From contig JAITYX010000008.1 of the NCBI GenBank assembly GCA_021018815.1, positions 6,942,001-7,006,000 of the forward strand: a stretch of DNA of 64,000 bases, given 5' to 3'. Made by a program: the position numbers and the translations under genes. This document shows, one piece after another, positions 48,620-60,900 of this stretch. The notes below the pieces were generated by a model. That model had not been told where the DNA came from, searched no databases, and saw only the letters and a list, made by a program, of their open reading frames with translations. The DNA comes from Talinum fruticosum (Eukaryota; Streptophyta; Magnoliopsida; Caryophyllales; Talinaceae). Each line of letters begins with the position of its first letter. Position 1 is the stretch's first letter.

Positions 48620-51134
48620 AGAAGTTTCATTAATTGTTGACCTACTTAAAAGAATCAAAAATGAAAATCAAGGATAATACACATGCAAAGAGATAATGTG
48701 GATATGGGTTTTGCCCATTTTAAAGTTCAAAAATGGGTACACTTTTCACATTTACTTCACCTTTTTAGAGCCAAATTGCTTAAGCTTTTTGGAAGCAAAA
48801 TTGCTTTTGCTTAATTTGGACCACAATGACAAAGAAGGTTTAAGTACTTTGGCAACTTGAAAATTGAAGGGGAGAGAGTAAGTTGGTGATAGGAATGGAT
48901 GATGCCAAGCAATGGAACGTGTAGGTACCCCAAAATGGCAAGTGCATGAGCCCTAAGCTTATAGGAGGGTTATTATAGCCCTCGTAGCTGTTCATGAGAC
49001 TCATGAGTTAAAGGCATCAACTTGAATCCCTCAAAATTATCTCATTTTTTATTGCCATATATAGTTAAACTTTAAGTTTTCTAAGTGTTTGTTCGAAATT
49101 ATATAAAAACTATTATCTATTTTTATTTTCTGTTCATCTTTTCTGCTAATATGTTTCTATTCGTTTTGTTTTTTTCGTTCGTTTTGCTTATATATGATAT
49201 TTTTGTTCATTTTTTATGTAATTTCAAACATGTTTTAAGTCATTTAAAAAAAGACATGCTTCTTTAGTTAGATTGTGGGTCATATTACATAGTGTTACGA
49301 CCATTTTTTAATGATAATAAGTCTTAAATATGATTTTTATAAAAATGAGAGTCTTATTTAATCAAATTTGAGTTTATTTAATCCAATTGGGAAATATTCT
49401 GCCTTGATATACCTCCCATAGAGGATTAAGGGGAAGGGAAGAAAAACAAATTATATTTTTCATATTTTCTTTCATAATTTCTATACAAGAATTGTGGTGG
49501 AAAAGATGCTTAGTGGTTGAGGCTTCGGGGACGAAGATATTGTTGAAAATGGCTAGCTGAGCCTAATTATGGGAACAAAGTAATCATAGATTTTTTTTGT
49601 TCAAGGCATGGGCCTTTAAAGATTTAACAGGTGTGCTTCCGGGATTTAAGATTGTGATCTTCTCCTCGAGGTGAAGTCATTACCACCTCAACCAAGACCC
49701 TTGCTAATACGAAGTGGTGATATACTGACTAGTTGAGTAATTCATATGCATCTAAATAACTATTTTTTATATTAAAAAGGTTAAGCATTTTATGTAATTT
49801 TAGCACATTTAACTTTTCGATTGCTTTTAGTAAAATAGCCACTTGTCATATATTTGTTAGTTGTAAAATAGGTACTATACGTTGAGAAGATTCGTTAAAA
49901 ATAGCCACTTGTCACGTGTTTATTAGCTAAGCTTAATGATGACAATTACTTCGTTCGTTTCATAATAATTGTCATTTTTATGTTAGGAGGGAATAACAAG
50001 GAAACACAAAATTTGTGTTAAAAATGTTTCATTAAAAATAAATAAAGTTGGTGAAAAAAGGAAGAGAATAAAAGACAATTAATAAGGACAAAATTGGTAA
50101 ACCAAGTAATTAATATGTCATTTGAATTATAAAGTCACGGCTATTATGAAACGAAAAAAGTTAATTAAAGTAACAAGTATTATAAAACCGAGGGAGTGTG
50201 ATGTTATTTGAAGATTTATTAGTAGTGTAATTGTATATCCTCCTTTCCCGAACTTTTAACCATTAATTTAAATTTTTTAAGAGTATAAAATTTCTTTTTC
50301 CGAAAATTTTAGGGGATTCACGAAATTTAGTGAGGGGATACAAACTGAGAAACTCAAAACTAGCTATGTGCCGAGTGGGGAGAATATTTTCAATACTAAG
50401 AAGATATAAACACAATTTAACCAATATTTTGGTCAAATTAACATGCATTTTGACCATACTTATCGTGTAATTTTGGGCACTTGACTATCTGTATTTGGGG
50501 GTGGGGCTGAGATATTATCATATACTTTTTAAGAGAATATTTAAAAATAATATTTTTAAGCTTTAATTCTAATGCTTTGAAAAATATTATTTACCATTCA
50601 ATTTTTGCGTAAAATATTCCTTACCTCCTAAATATTGGTCTTACGTTTGAGTCTCTTCAGACTTCATATAAATAGAATCCATATTAAAAGTTGTTTTTAT
50701 ACATCCTAATCTTTAAAAATATGAAAAATATTTTCTTAATTTTTGAAGAAATAGATAAAATTTCATACATAAATTGAGCTATTTAAAAACATTTGAATTA
50801 AATTAATATTTTTAAAAATCTATAATTTTTTATTTTATTAAAAATAAAATTAGATATAAATATCAAATTACTTAAATCAATTTACGTAACTAAAATTAAT
50901 ATTGTTAGAAAGCGGGCTGATAATAACTGAGGGAGGGCTATATGGACCCATAGAAATATAGGATAAGGAGGAGTAATTACTTCACTAGGGCGGGAGGGGA
51001 TATGGAAATGTGGGACCAGCAGCAAATTGGGAACCCAGCTATACTTGGCTAATTGGCCTTATAGCCAAATTCAACGGTGGCTCAGGAAGGGGAGGTGAAG
51101 TTTAGTATAATTGAAATCAAGGCAAGAACTCAAA
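48620..51134. other. Intergenic DNA upstream of DUF1677 copy A
   Basis: Promoter of copy A in its first kilobase or so, otherwise AT-rich. Contains one Stowaway-like MITE (49949-50196). No other gene is supported. Confidence 0.5.
49949..50196. mobile_element. Stowaway-like MITE, copy 1
   Basis: The left end after TA reads CTTCGTTCGTTTCATAATAA. The right end read inward is CTCCCTCGGTTTTATAATAC. The interior words aaggaaacacaaaattt and gacaaaattggtaaa recur in copies 2 and 3. The left TA flank is present; the right flank is TG. This is the usual Tc1/mariner-derived Stowaway format. Confidence 0.65.
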
Positions 51135-51139
51135 AATAT

Positions 51140-53984
51140 TGTAACAATCCGACCCTAAATCACAATTATTTATTTTAAATCACATTATTTATTTTATTAG
51201 TTACAAGATTTATATGATCGAGCGCGTGCACTTCAATTCGGTATCTTAAATTTAAACTATTTTTATCCGTATGTTATGCGGCTAAGGCGACGAAGTGGCC
51301 CTAATAAAAATCTCATAATAAGATTTTAATTTGTGTACATCGTTATTAAAAATAAACAAAATTAAAAGCAACAATAAAAGAAAACAAAATAAGTAAATAA
51401 AGAAATAAATCAAAATAATAAAACAACCAAATTAGATTTTTTTAAAGAAAACTCCGGAAAAAGAACTCTCGGAACGTTAAACGACTTAAAAAATATTCAG
51501 GCCCATCCTCTCTCTCCCGTGCTCATTCGTCCTCCCCTTTCCCTGCTTCCTCTGTTTCCCTCTTTCATCCCTCTCGCCTCTCGCTCTGCTGTTGCTGGCT
51601 CACAACCCGGCCGCCGAACGCCACCAACGCCGGCCGAAGCCGGCGCTAGGCGCTGTCCGGCGGCGCCGGCTCGCCCTCTCGCGCGGTGGCTCTCTCTTTC
51701 GCTCCCTCGCGTTCCTCTGCCTCTCCACTTGTCGTTGCTCTGCCTCTCCAAGCCCCGGTCACGCCGGTTCCGGCGACCGGGTATCGCCAACGCCGGACGA
51801 AAACCGGCGCTAGCACCGGCCAAAGGCCACCGGCCTCCTTCCTTCCCTAGCTCACGCGGTCGCTCTCCCCCTCTCCCTCGCGTGCCACCCTTGCCTCCAT
51901 CTGCAGCCCTGTTTGCGGCCACCAAGCGCCACCAACGCCGGCCGAAGCCGACGTCGGCGTCGTCCGGGACGCCTGGTGTCTCTCGCCATCACTCCCTCTC
52001 TCTCGCGCACGGAGGCGGGTGCCCTGCCTCACCTCCGCCGCGACCCATTCTCGCTGCCCAACCGTCAACCGCAGCTCGGTCGTCGGAGCTCGACGCCGGT
52101 GCTCGCCCGCAATCGCCGGAGCTACTCGTGCACCACCAACATCCTCTCCTTCCTCTCCTTGACTCCTCCGTGAATTCGAAGGTAAAACCTCAAACCCTAA
52201 ATTATTACGGTTTGTCATTTACTCGGTTGTTGTAGTTGTGAAATTGAATTATCGGATTTATAGACATGTTTGTGTAGTGAACTTAAAGATTAATTTGGGG
52301 AAAATTCGAATTGGCGTGGAGGATTTAGGTTTGGTGTTGTGATGAATTGATTGTACGAATGTGAATAAATGTGATTTTTTGGGAAATTATGAATTAACGA
52401 ATGAGATTGAGGAGGTTTTATTAGCGAATGGAACAATTTGGTAGAACTATTACATTTTGGAAATGATTGAGCAAACGAAGGAGAATGTGTGCGTAGAAGT
52501 TGAAATTCGATAATGTACAAGTGTACGGGCACGGAAAATAATTGAGCATTAGGTTTGCCTAATCGCGATTGTGAATGTGAATGTTATTGTGAGAATAAGG
52601 CTAATGACCTTAAGTTGGTATATGAATGAAATTTTGAGCAATTTGGGTAATTATAAGGCCTACCTATGGAAAGGCATCGGTAGACCGAATAATCGCTTAG
52701 CTATGGGATTTGAGTGTAGAGAAGGGAGGAGTGAGGAATGAATTAAAAATAAGTGTTTGGGCATATGTATATATGTACACCATTTTCAATCCAAGTCAAC
52801 TAGCAAATCGAATCACACCAACATCATTGGGTATTTAGTTAGCCTAATCAACTTCTTTAATTTATTGTATTCAATAAACGCAATAAAGCTAAGTAATACA
52901 AACATTAGTTTAATCGATTTTCATACGAATATAAGAAATGAAATACATTGTTAAAGCTTATACAAATTCAAGCATTAAAACTCAAGAAAATATTATTAAC
53001 CCTAGAAATCCATGTTAAACGTAACCGAGGCCACTTCAGTTGCCGAATAGCCGATGACTCAAATTTCGCAAAAGGGGAGAAACAAATATTCTCAATTCGA
53101 GTACGTTCATTGCCTGCACCTTTCAAAAACTCACATGTTTCATTAAATCTCAACATTTCTCATATATATAATTAATAATGAATCATTTGCAAATCAAGTT
53201 TTGCCACCTAATCAAGTGGTCCCCGCCCAATCATCAATTATCGGGGCTTATGCCCATCAATTATCAATCATTAGGGCTTATGCCCAACCCGCGCGGCTTC
53301 AACTCGGGTTCTCGGTCGGCCCGGGAGGTGTGCACCTTACTAAGATCGTATCAATTATCAAGGGGTTCCACTTTCGGATAATAACCTAGCAAGCAATTTT
53401 ACTTATATTCTCTCCCACGATTTCAAACTAAAATGAATTGAAATGCGCGCGCTCAATCAAAATATTCTTCAAGTTATTTTACGGTGTAGGAATGTTCGTG
53501 CCGAGTTTCGACTCACTCTTTCAAATATTTTACTTGTTTTTGTTTTAGGAAGAAGCATTGGTGAACAATCAACCTTTTCCTAAGTCCGATGAAGGCAAAC
53601 CCTAGCCAGCCACGTGGCATTCGCAGATCCGAAGGTACATAGACGCTCACGGTGATTTTACCTTCAACCGGGGTTAGGTATGGCCTTGGGAATTATTGTA
53701 CGTCGCATATTAAATTGTGGACTAGACAAATATTACGTTGCTAAACCGAGTAACCTATGTTTTGGGATGACCTAGCTACTTGGGTAATAAGTAGTTATTC
53801 CTAACGAGTATCATTGGAAATATAACGGTGGATGCACGGATCGTACTTCATTTTATTTCAAATTATTTAGCCTTGTCCTATTTTTAGGACGGCGGTAGCG
53901 CCTTCGATCGTTACCTTCCGCTGCGACCTTACGTAATAGTCCCTAATGAGGGGATTATTAAGTAATGGTGATTGGGGCGTTACA
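51140..53984. mobile_element. Solo LTR (or LTR-type non-coding element) with 5-bp target duplication
   Basis: The element begins TGTAACAATCC and ends GGGGCGTTACA, so it has TG...CA ends and a short inverted TGTAAC/GTTACA. It is flanked by AATAT on both sides (51135-51139 and 53985-53989). At 2,845 bp with no gag, pol, primer-binding site or polypurine tract recognised, it best fits a solo LTR left by recombination of a large Ty3-type element. The first third contains a GC-rich block (51490-52180) and the rest is AT-rich. It separates the two DUF1677 genes. Confidence 0.75.
51490..52180. other. GC-rich, internally repetitive block inside the LTR
   Basis: This block is sharply GC-richer than its surroundings and CT-biased on the plus strand. 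A unit around cgccaccaacgccggccgaa occurs near 51620 and again near 51928. Open frames exist on both strands (up to 238 codons plus, 142 minus), but they are Pro/Arg/Ser low-complexity and unlike any family I know. A donor-like AAG|GTAAAA follows at 52180. It probably is an untranslated transcribed part of the element. Confidence 0.6.
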
Positions 53985-54664
53985 AATATGAGCAGCAAAT
54001 ATAGTACAAAAAGGTTTATGTGAGTTGAATGCCGATCATTGTGTTATGGTCGAATATTTTTAGGGTTTAATAAACGTTTCTTTCTTTTTGTGCGGAAGAG
54101 TCACATAGGACAATACAATATAACAAGTAGGGAGTAATCGAACTTGAAATCTAATGTAGTCAAAACCTCAATTTTAACCACTATACCATTACCTCATTCA
54201 CGTCCATAGCAAGAACAAAACATATCCCTCATGGGTTAAGAGTTAACATGTACTCATTTTACTGCTCCAATTTTTATTGAGAGAGAGAAAAATATGATAC
54301 ATAATCAGTCTAACTTTATAATTTGGTATATAAACGTTTAATATTTCTAAATTTTTAGAATTTTTTGGTCACTTGTTTCTTGGGGGGTCGTTTTTCAGAG
54401 AAATTCATTTGGGCTGGTTAGTTATAGGGCAAGGGCCCAGTATAATTAAGCTTGGTATCTTTGATTATTTGATTGTCATTATTGATGAGGCTTTTTAATC
54501 TTTTTCTGTTTTTGGGCTTCATTTTCATCATTTGGGCTTGATATTGTCTATTGCTACTCCTACAATCACATATGTGCACCTTTCAAAGTTCCACCTCTGA
54601 AAAGTAAGCTAGATATAGTAGTTACTTTTAAAATGAAAATATATTGGTTTTATTAAACTATATA

Positions 54665-54934
54665 CTCCTTCCGTTTTAAAATACATATTCTTTTAAAATT
54701 ATGTATTAATACCAAGGAAATAAAATATTCATGACAAATTTTGAGTTAAAAGACCAAATTGCCCTTATATTTCATTGGAAATAAAGAAAATCAATGAAAA
54801 AAGAAGAGAAATAAGGCAACTAATAAGGATAAAATTGGTAAATTAGTAATTAATGTTATTGAAATTGTAAAGTGACAAGTATTGTGAAATGAGAAAAGTT
54901 AGATAAAGTGACATGTATTTTGAAACGTATGGAG
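54665..54934. mobile_element. Stowaway-like MITE, copy 2
   Basis: Flanked by TA on both sides (54663-54664 and 54935-54936). The left end is CTCCTTCCGTTTTAAAATAC and the right end read inward is CTCCATACGTTTCAAAATAC. It shares interior words with copies 1 and 3 (aaaattggtaaattagtaat). 270 bp, non-coding. Confidence 0.75.
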
Positions 54935-55584
54935 TATTAAAAACCATAGTTTGCGTATAATATAGAGAAAGGAAGTACAAAACAATTTACATAGTAATCC
55001 ATATTGAAAGAGTCCTACCCCTCATGATCTACTATAATAACTCGACCTTGGATAATAGATAATCAAAATCCACATACCAATTAGGCTTGGAAGCTAGTGG
55101 AAGGAAATTGTCTCCTTCAAGATTCAAAACTTAGTGAAAGGATGGAATTGTAGAGTATTTGCTACTAGACCAACACCTACTTAGTAACCTTATGTATACA
55201 ATTATAAGGAGTGGGACGATCTCGAAAAATATATATATACACAAATTACTGAATAACATATACTACATAAACATTTCCTAACAGCCTCCTATTATCATAT
55301 ACAGTATGTGGATGCATGATTCCATGATGTAATGTTTGCTCCTACACACTCCCTTCACATTATCACATAAATATTTGCTAGGATATATTCTCCATGTACA
55401 CAAATTAGATGCTTAAAAAGGGACAAAGGGATTACATATAGAGTTAATTTTCAATCATACACAATAATTTCGGTTCGAAGTGGGCTATCTAAGAGTAGAT
55501 TAATCTTTAAATCAGTTTACGACAACAACTCACGATGTGGATCTCAATGGATCGGGCCAAGGAACGGTTGGATGGTACTGTGGC

Positions 55585-56093
55585 TCATGTGACTCTCAAT
55601 TTGTCTTGAATGTCTTCAGTAATAGCAGGAATACAGCTGGAGCTACGAGCAATCGCACCCTTGGCTGAAGGAACACCTTTCCTATGCATCGGAAAAGACT
55701 TATTTGCCCCTACACTACAACTCTTCCTCAACAAGTCCCTCATAGCCTCAGCCTGGTACAAGCAAGGGTAAGCCCTCCCAATCCTGTTGAACTTGACACA
55801 AGCACTCATGTGCTCCTCCAGGGCTTCCTCCCTCCTCCCCCATTCTTCTCCATCTCCTCCTTCACCGCCTCCGCGCACAGCCCGCATATCAACTTCCCGG
55901 CGAACTTCCCCTTCATTTCATCAATGTACTCTGCGGTGCACTCCTCGCTCATCCCACAACACTCGCACTTGGCTAGCTCAACCTCAGGCAACGTAGGGAG
56001 TTTCGAAGAAACATCAATGGCTTTTGCTTCCTTGGCGAGAATCTCATAGGATGTATCCGATTTCGTCCTTAGGAGGCCGCTTGTTGGTGCCAT
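55585..56093 (-). CDS. DUF1677 family protein (copy B, one apparent frame break)
   Basis: Paralogue of copy A, same strand, about 7 kb away. The ATG at 56093 begins MAPTSGLLRTKSDTSY. The Cys core is CECCGMSEEC, YIDEMKGKFAGK and LICGLCAEAVKEEM. After the CCCCC run at 55837-55841 the original frame ends soon, while the next frame carries on with EEALEEHMSACVKF, YPCLYQAEAMRDLLRK and the family tail ARSSSCIP, stopping at 55585. One more C in that run joins them, giving a single-exon protein of 169 residues with length divisible by three. The shared ARSSSC(V/I)P ending supports the joined model. Function is unknown; the Cys residues suggest metal binding. Confidence 0.85.
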
Positions 56094-56168
56094 GATGGTA
56101 TATGTTTATGTGTATATCCGACCAGTAACAACAACCCCCAGTATGGATCCTGCTACGAGTTATGGGGA

Positions 56169-56178
56169 TTTTTATATG
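56169..56178 (-). promoter_or_regulatory. TATA box of DUF1677 copy B
   Basis: CATATAAAAA on the minus strand, about 75-85 bases before the ATG at 56093, implying a short leader of roughly 45-55 bases. Confidence 0.5.
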
Positions 56179-56179
56179 G

Positions 56180-57575
56180 GCAAGCTTGAAATGATGGAAC
56201 AAATGAGAAGAAGACAGGATTGATCATGAAATAGTGAGAGGAAGATAAAAGGGGAGATCTTTTCACGAGATATAAGAATTATTGGCTAGAAAGTTGTTGA
56301 AGAAACTGTGGGCAATTTGTCTAAGTACAAAGAGAATTGATGCAACATAGAGAAAGAGAGCAAAAAAAGCATGGTGGTGGAGAGAGGGAGAGGGAGAGAA
56401 AAAGTGGTGGGTGTTTGAAGTTATTGAAAGGGAGTAGAATTAGCTTAGATCTCACGGGTTTAACTTGGAGAATGGGAGTAGAAGCAAGTAGTTGGATTGA
56501 GGTAGGGGCCATGTCATGGGATTTATTAATGCCTTTTCCTTGCATATGTGTCCACAATGTGATCATATAAAATATGGGTTTAGATTATATAGGGAAAAGG
56601 ACAATAATGATCCCCCCAACCCTAAAGTATGATAATGCAACACTTAGATATTATTGTTCAGAAAGAATCGTCTTTAAACGATTCAATTACGAGGTTAAAC
56701 TGATGCATTAATAAAATCAGTCATGTGGTACAAGTTAAATTTTGTTCGGACATAAAATTACAAAATATACGATACAAGCTAGTGTAGTTAATTTCGAGGT
56801 AAGATAAGCTCAATATCTACAATGTTACGGTTAGTCTCGAAAACTCCAATCGTAGGCACAAAAGAAAATTAATTAATACCACGGGTATATACTGTATCAA
56901 AAAGAAAACATCTTCATAATTCAAAATATCAAGAGCGTCTCTTTATACTCGAAAAAATATATCGTAATAAAACATCGAGTCGTTGTCCGATCCAAAGAAA
57001 TTTTCGCCCCTAGTTTAAAATCAAAAGACAACAATCATATGCAATGAATATCTTGAGACAATGTCAAAAAATTTGCCTAGGTTAAATGAACATTTAGGCC
57101 CTAACATTCCAAGTGTAACGATTTCCTCAAAAAATATTGGGTCGATGATGATATTTATGCAAGTAAAATAGTTTTATGGCATCGTCACTTGTTTTGTCGG
57201 CAAATATCACATGTGAGAGACTAACTTTAAGGCACCTTTTGTGATGTGTATATACTTGACTTGCTTAAAGGCTACTATGGTTTAAGAACCCTAGCTTAGC
57301 TTGATAACCCCTTTGATTATTAATTAATCATATCCAAATTATTGTCATAATTAATTGTATTAGTTAAGCTAAGTTCGCCTCATTTGCATAGCCCTCGGTT
57401 TTAGGGTCGGATTAGCGATTTCCGATGGCTACCGTCTCGTTTCATATGTTTAATTTATCATCATACTTCCTTAATATATGTTTTTTTTTCGTTTTACGAT
57501 GTCTCTCATTTTACAATTTTAATAACATATTAAAATCTAGTTTGTCAATTTTGTTCTTATTAATTATTTTTTCTA
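56180..57575. other. Intergenic DNA upstream of DUF1677 copy B
   Basis: A GA-rich stretch (56340-56400) and AT-rich DNA. Short frames on both strands around 56321-56570 are low-complexity and not supported. Confidence 0.5.
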
Positions 57576-57808
57576 TTCCTTTCGTTTCAAAATAAATGTC
57601 GTTTTAAGGTTAGGAGAGAATATCAAGAAAACACAAAATTTATCATTGGAAATGAAAAAAATTAAAGAAAAAGACGGAAAAACAAAACAATTAATGAAGA
57701 CAAAATTGGTAAATTAGTAATTAATATAAATTAAAATTGTAAAGTGACACAAGTATTGTGAAACGAGAAAACTTAGTTAAAGTAACATGTATTTTGAAAC
57801 GGAGGGAG
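57576..57808. mobile_element. Stowaway-like MITE, copy 3
   Basis: The left end after TA is TTCCTTTCGTTTCAAAATAA. The right end read inward is CTCCCTCCGTTTCAAAATAC, the family consensus. The interior matches copies 1 and 2. The right TA (57809-57810) is shared with a further partial copy in the opposite orientation. Confidence 0.7.
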
Positions 57809-57810
57809 TA

Positions 57811-57939
57811 TCTCTTTTTTTTTCATTGACTTTCTTCATTTCCAATGAAACCTTGAGCTATTTGGTCTTTTCACACAAATTTTATGATGAATTATGTGTT
57901 TCCTTGACGAAAAATGACAAATATTATGAACGGACGAAG
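57811..57939. mobile_element. Partial Stowaway-like MITE, copy 4, inverted
   Basis: Ends GAACGGACGAAG before TA (57940-57941). Its interior is the reverse complement of the family interior (tttccaatgaaacc, aattttatgatgaattatg, gtgtttccttgac). The left half is missing, so it is either truncated or was interrupted when copy 3 inserted. Confidence 0.55.
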
Positions 57940-60900
57940 TAGATCTTTTTCTACTCTATTTTTAATAATTGGTCTTAACTTTTAACGGATAGATATTTAG
58001 TTTAGGATTAAACGAATCGAGATGAATTCTTGGTTGTATTTATCGGAATTAGGTTATGGAATGTACATGCACCTGGGCGACATGATTATTAATACGTCCA
58101 TATCCATGGGTATTTTTTATAAAACAAAAAAAAAAAACTGTTTAGTTTTTTTTTTTGTATAAATAAGTCATTAATTAATAATAGTATAATATAACAATGA
58201 GAGTGAGGAGAATTGAACATGAGATCTAATATACTCAAAATCACAATTTATTAAATTCACTATAGACGAGAGTTAGGGTTTGAAGTTGAATTTCACGTAT
58301 CCGTAATGACGACTTAGAGGTGTGATTTGATAACGTATATTCTAATTCTTATTGTGAAAATTGTACGAGACACTCGAGCTTACCATATTAATTAATAAAA
58401 ATAAAAAGAATAAGGAGGGTGAATCAACTAGGTTCCATGACAACTTCCTCTGTCACATTCCTTGTCATCGCCTACAGATATTTTTTTTACCTCATATAAA
58501 ATACAAAGATCGATATAAGAGAGATTTAAACTCGGGACCTTGACGAGTAATTTTCAAAATCTTTATCAACTATGCTAGTTGACTCCCACATATTTTATCG
58601 TTTTATGATATAAACAAAGAAACACACAAATACTAGTTCAATGCCCTAACTTTTTAAAAAAACGACCATAAACCCCAAATCTGTTATTTTATATATACTC
58701 ATATTAATTATTATGTTTGAATTTTTTGAACTAAGTTGATCAGCGGTGCCAACGCTTAAGGACAAGATAAACATATAAATTGGTTAGGCCCATCTAATAT
58801 AAGTTTGGGCTTGGGCCGTCATATTGGGCCTTCGATACCAATCTAGAAATACGGGCCATGATCACCAAGCCCAACAGGCTAAATCATAAGTCCAGACCCT
58901 TCCCTTCCTACCGAAGGGAAATTTTAAAAAATATTTTGACAAATAAATAATCACTAAAAGAGAATATCAGCCAGTGGTTTAAAGTTTTATAAAAAGGTAT
59001 ACAAATTAATAGACTGAAATTTAAAATAAATTTTTAAAATTTTATTAATTATACTATATGATATATTTATATATTGTCGTATAGAATAAAACGTTCAAAC
59101 AAATAGAATATTATAATATTCGAAACGTTTTTAATATCGACTTGTATTTATCTCTAACAATATAACAATCGGACAAATATTTATATCATGGGAAAGAAAA
59201 GGACGGCACAGATTACAACTCCAAATTAAGATGCATTCCCCACCGTTGAAATCTAATCTGCGTAGGGATAGATAACATGAGGACATGGAATGCTCTTTCA
59301 CTTTCCATAAATCTCTCGTTAGCCTAATAATAGTGTCTGTCCAAACTTTACTTAGCAATTCAGAATGCAAGAAAATTCTTGGTGTAAGAAATGATAAGGA
59401 TATGATAGCGATTGTGTTTGTTTAATTGCGGAGGAGTCAATAGTTTTCGAGTCGTCTTTCAACCAGGTTTCTCAATTATAAATTGAGCAAATGTACGGAA
59501 ACAATTGAGTCATTTTATGTTTAATAATCATTTCAATTAAAAATTGAAGTTGATGATTGAATAGTTATGAATGGTCTTATATTCTTCTATTCCCTCTCAC
59601 AATCTCATGAAGATGCCATTATATGCTATATTGGCTCACCCTTTGTCAGCATAATAATTCAATATGGGGTCTCTGCTACTCAGATTAGGTCATACTCTTG
59701 TTCAAGTGTCGAGGGTCTAATTCGAATATTATGTTAGCCTCAACAGTTTTATTGAAAAAAACTTGTAATTTTGAGAGTGTCTATACCTTTGCCAAGTATC
59801 CAACACGGCCACTTGAGACAAGATCAAAAGTCCAAATAATGTAAATGAAGACTGTTGGTATTTAATTACATGACTATTATTCAAAAAGGTTGTTTCTTTT
59901 TACAGTTCAAAATATCTTCAACTTTAAAATATTTTTTTACTGTAAGTCTTATGAAATCGATCTCTCATTGGCAGAAGATACATGTAGAGATAAAACCGCA
60001 TACATCTTGATCTCCCTAAACTCTACGTAAGCGGGACCTCATACAATATTCGAGAACCAAAATTTACATTTGAATTGGACTTATAGATAGACCTCAATTT
60101 GCACCAAATTAAAGATGAGACTTAGTAAGACTTGAAGATCCATGTTGGAATTGTATTGACTATAGTAATCAGTGAATAGATAAGCGCAACCAAAATATAA
60201 TCCCGTTAGATGAGGTTGACCTAAAACACGTATCCATTGTTGAACGGTCCACGAAATAATTAAATTATATTAATCCATGGTGGCCAAAAATATTAATTAG
60301 GACAATATGGTCATCAACTACATCTACTTAATGGATGTCCCAACATTTGGCTTTCTATAGTCACCAATTCAAACGCAACTCATCTCAGCCTTGAGGTGGA
60401 ATTTTGTCCTATCTAAGAAACTTCTATAAGCTTTTATTTTCCTACAAATATTTTCACTTTTATTTCTCAATTTTATAGTAGCTTTTTTTATCAATAATAG
60501 ATTAATTTGCATAAATTTTTAAAATATTTTAAATTAAAAAACCTTGTACTTGGCTTATATATATATATATATATGGTAATAAATTATAATTATTATTATC
60601 TTATTTTCTGGGCAATATTTTGTGACTTTTTTATATTATTCATCTTGCTTAAGTTACTTTTCCGTCCTTTTATTTCTCATTGGGCTAAACACTAATTTTA
60701 AAAATTAGAGTTTCAATTTTGATTATTAAGCCACTAGCTCATTGGATATAACTTTAAAATATAATTTTTAAATATTAAATACAGATTTTTTAAGTACTCT
60801 ATCTAATATTTTGCGAGTAAATGGAGATAAAGATTTGAGCGGAGGGGAATTTAACTGAGCCCGTTTTTATTTTAGCTCAATCAACAATTTGTTAAACTAT

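Noticed and set aside
51497..52235. Long open frames on both strands (238 codons plus, 142 minus)
   Set aside because: They lie in a GC-rich repeated block of an LTR-type element, overlap each other, are Pro/Arg/Ser low-complexity and match no family I know.
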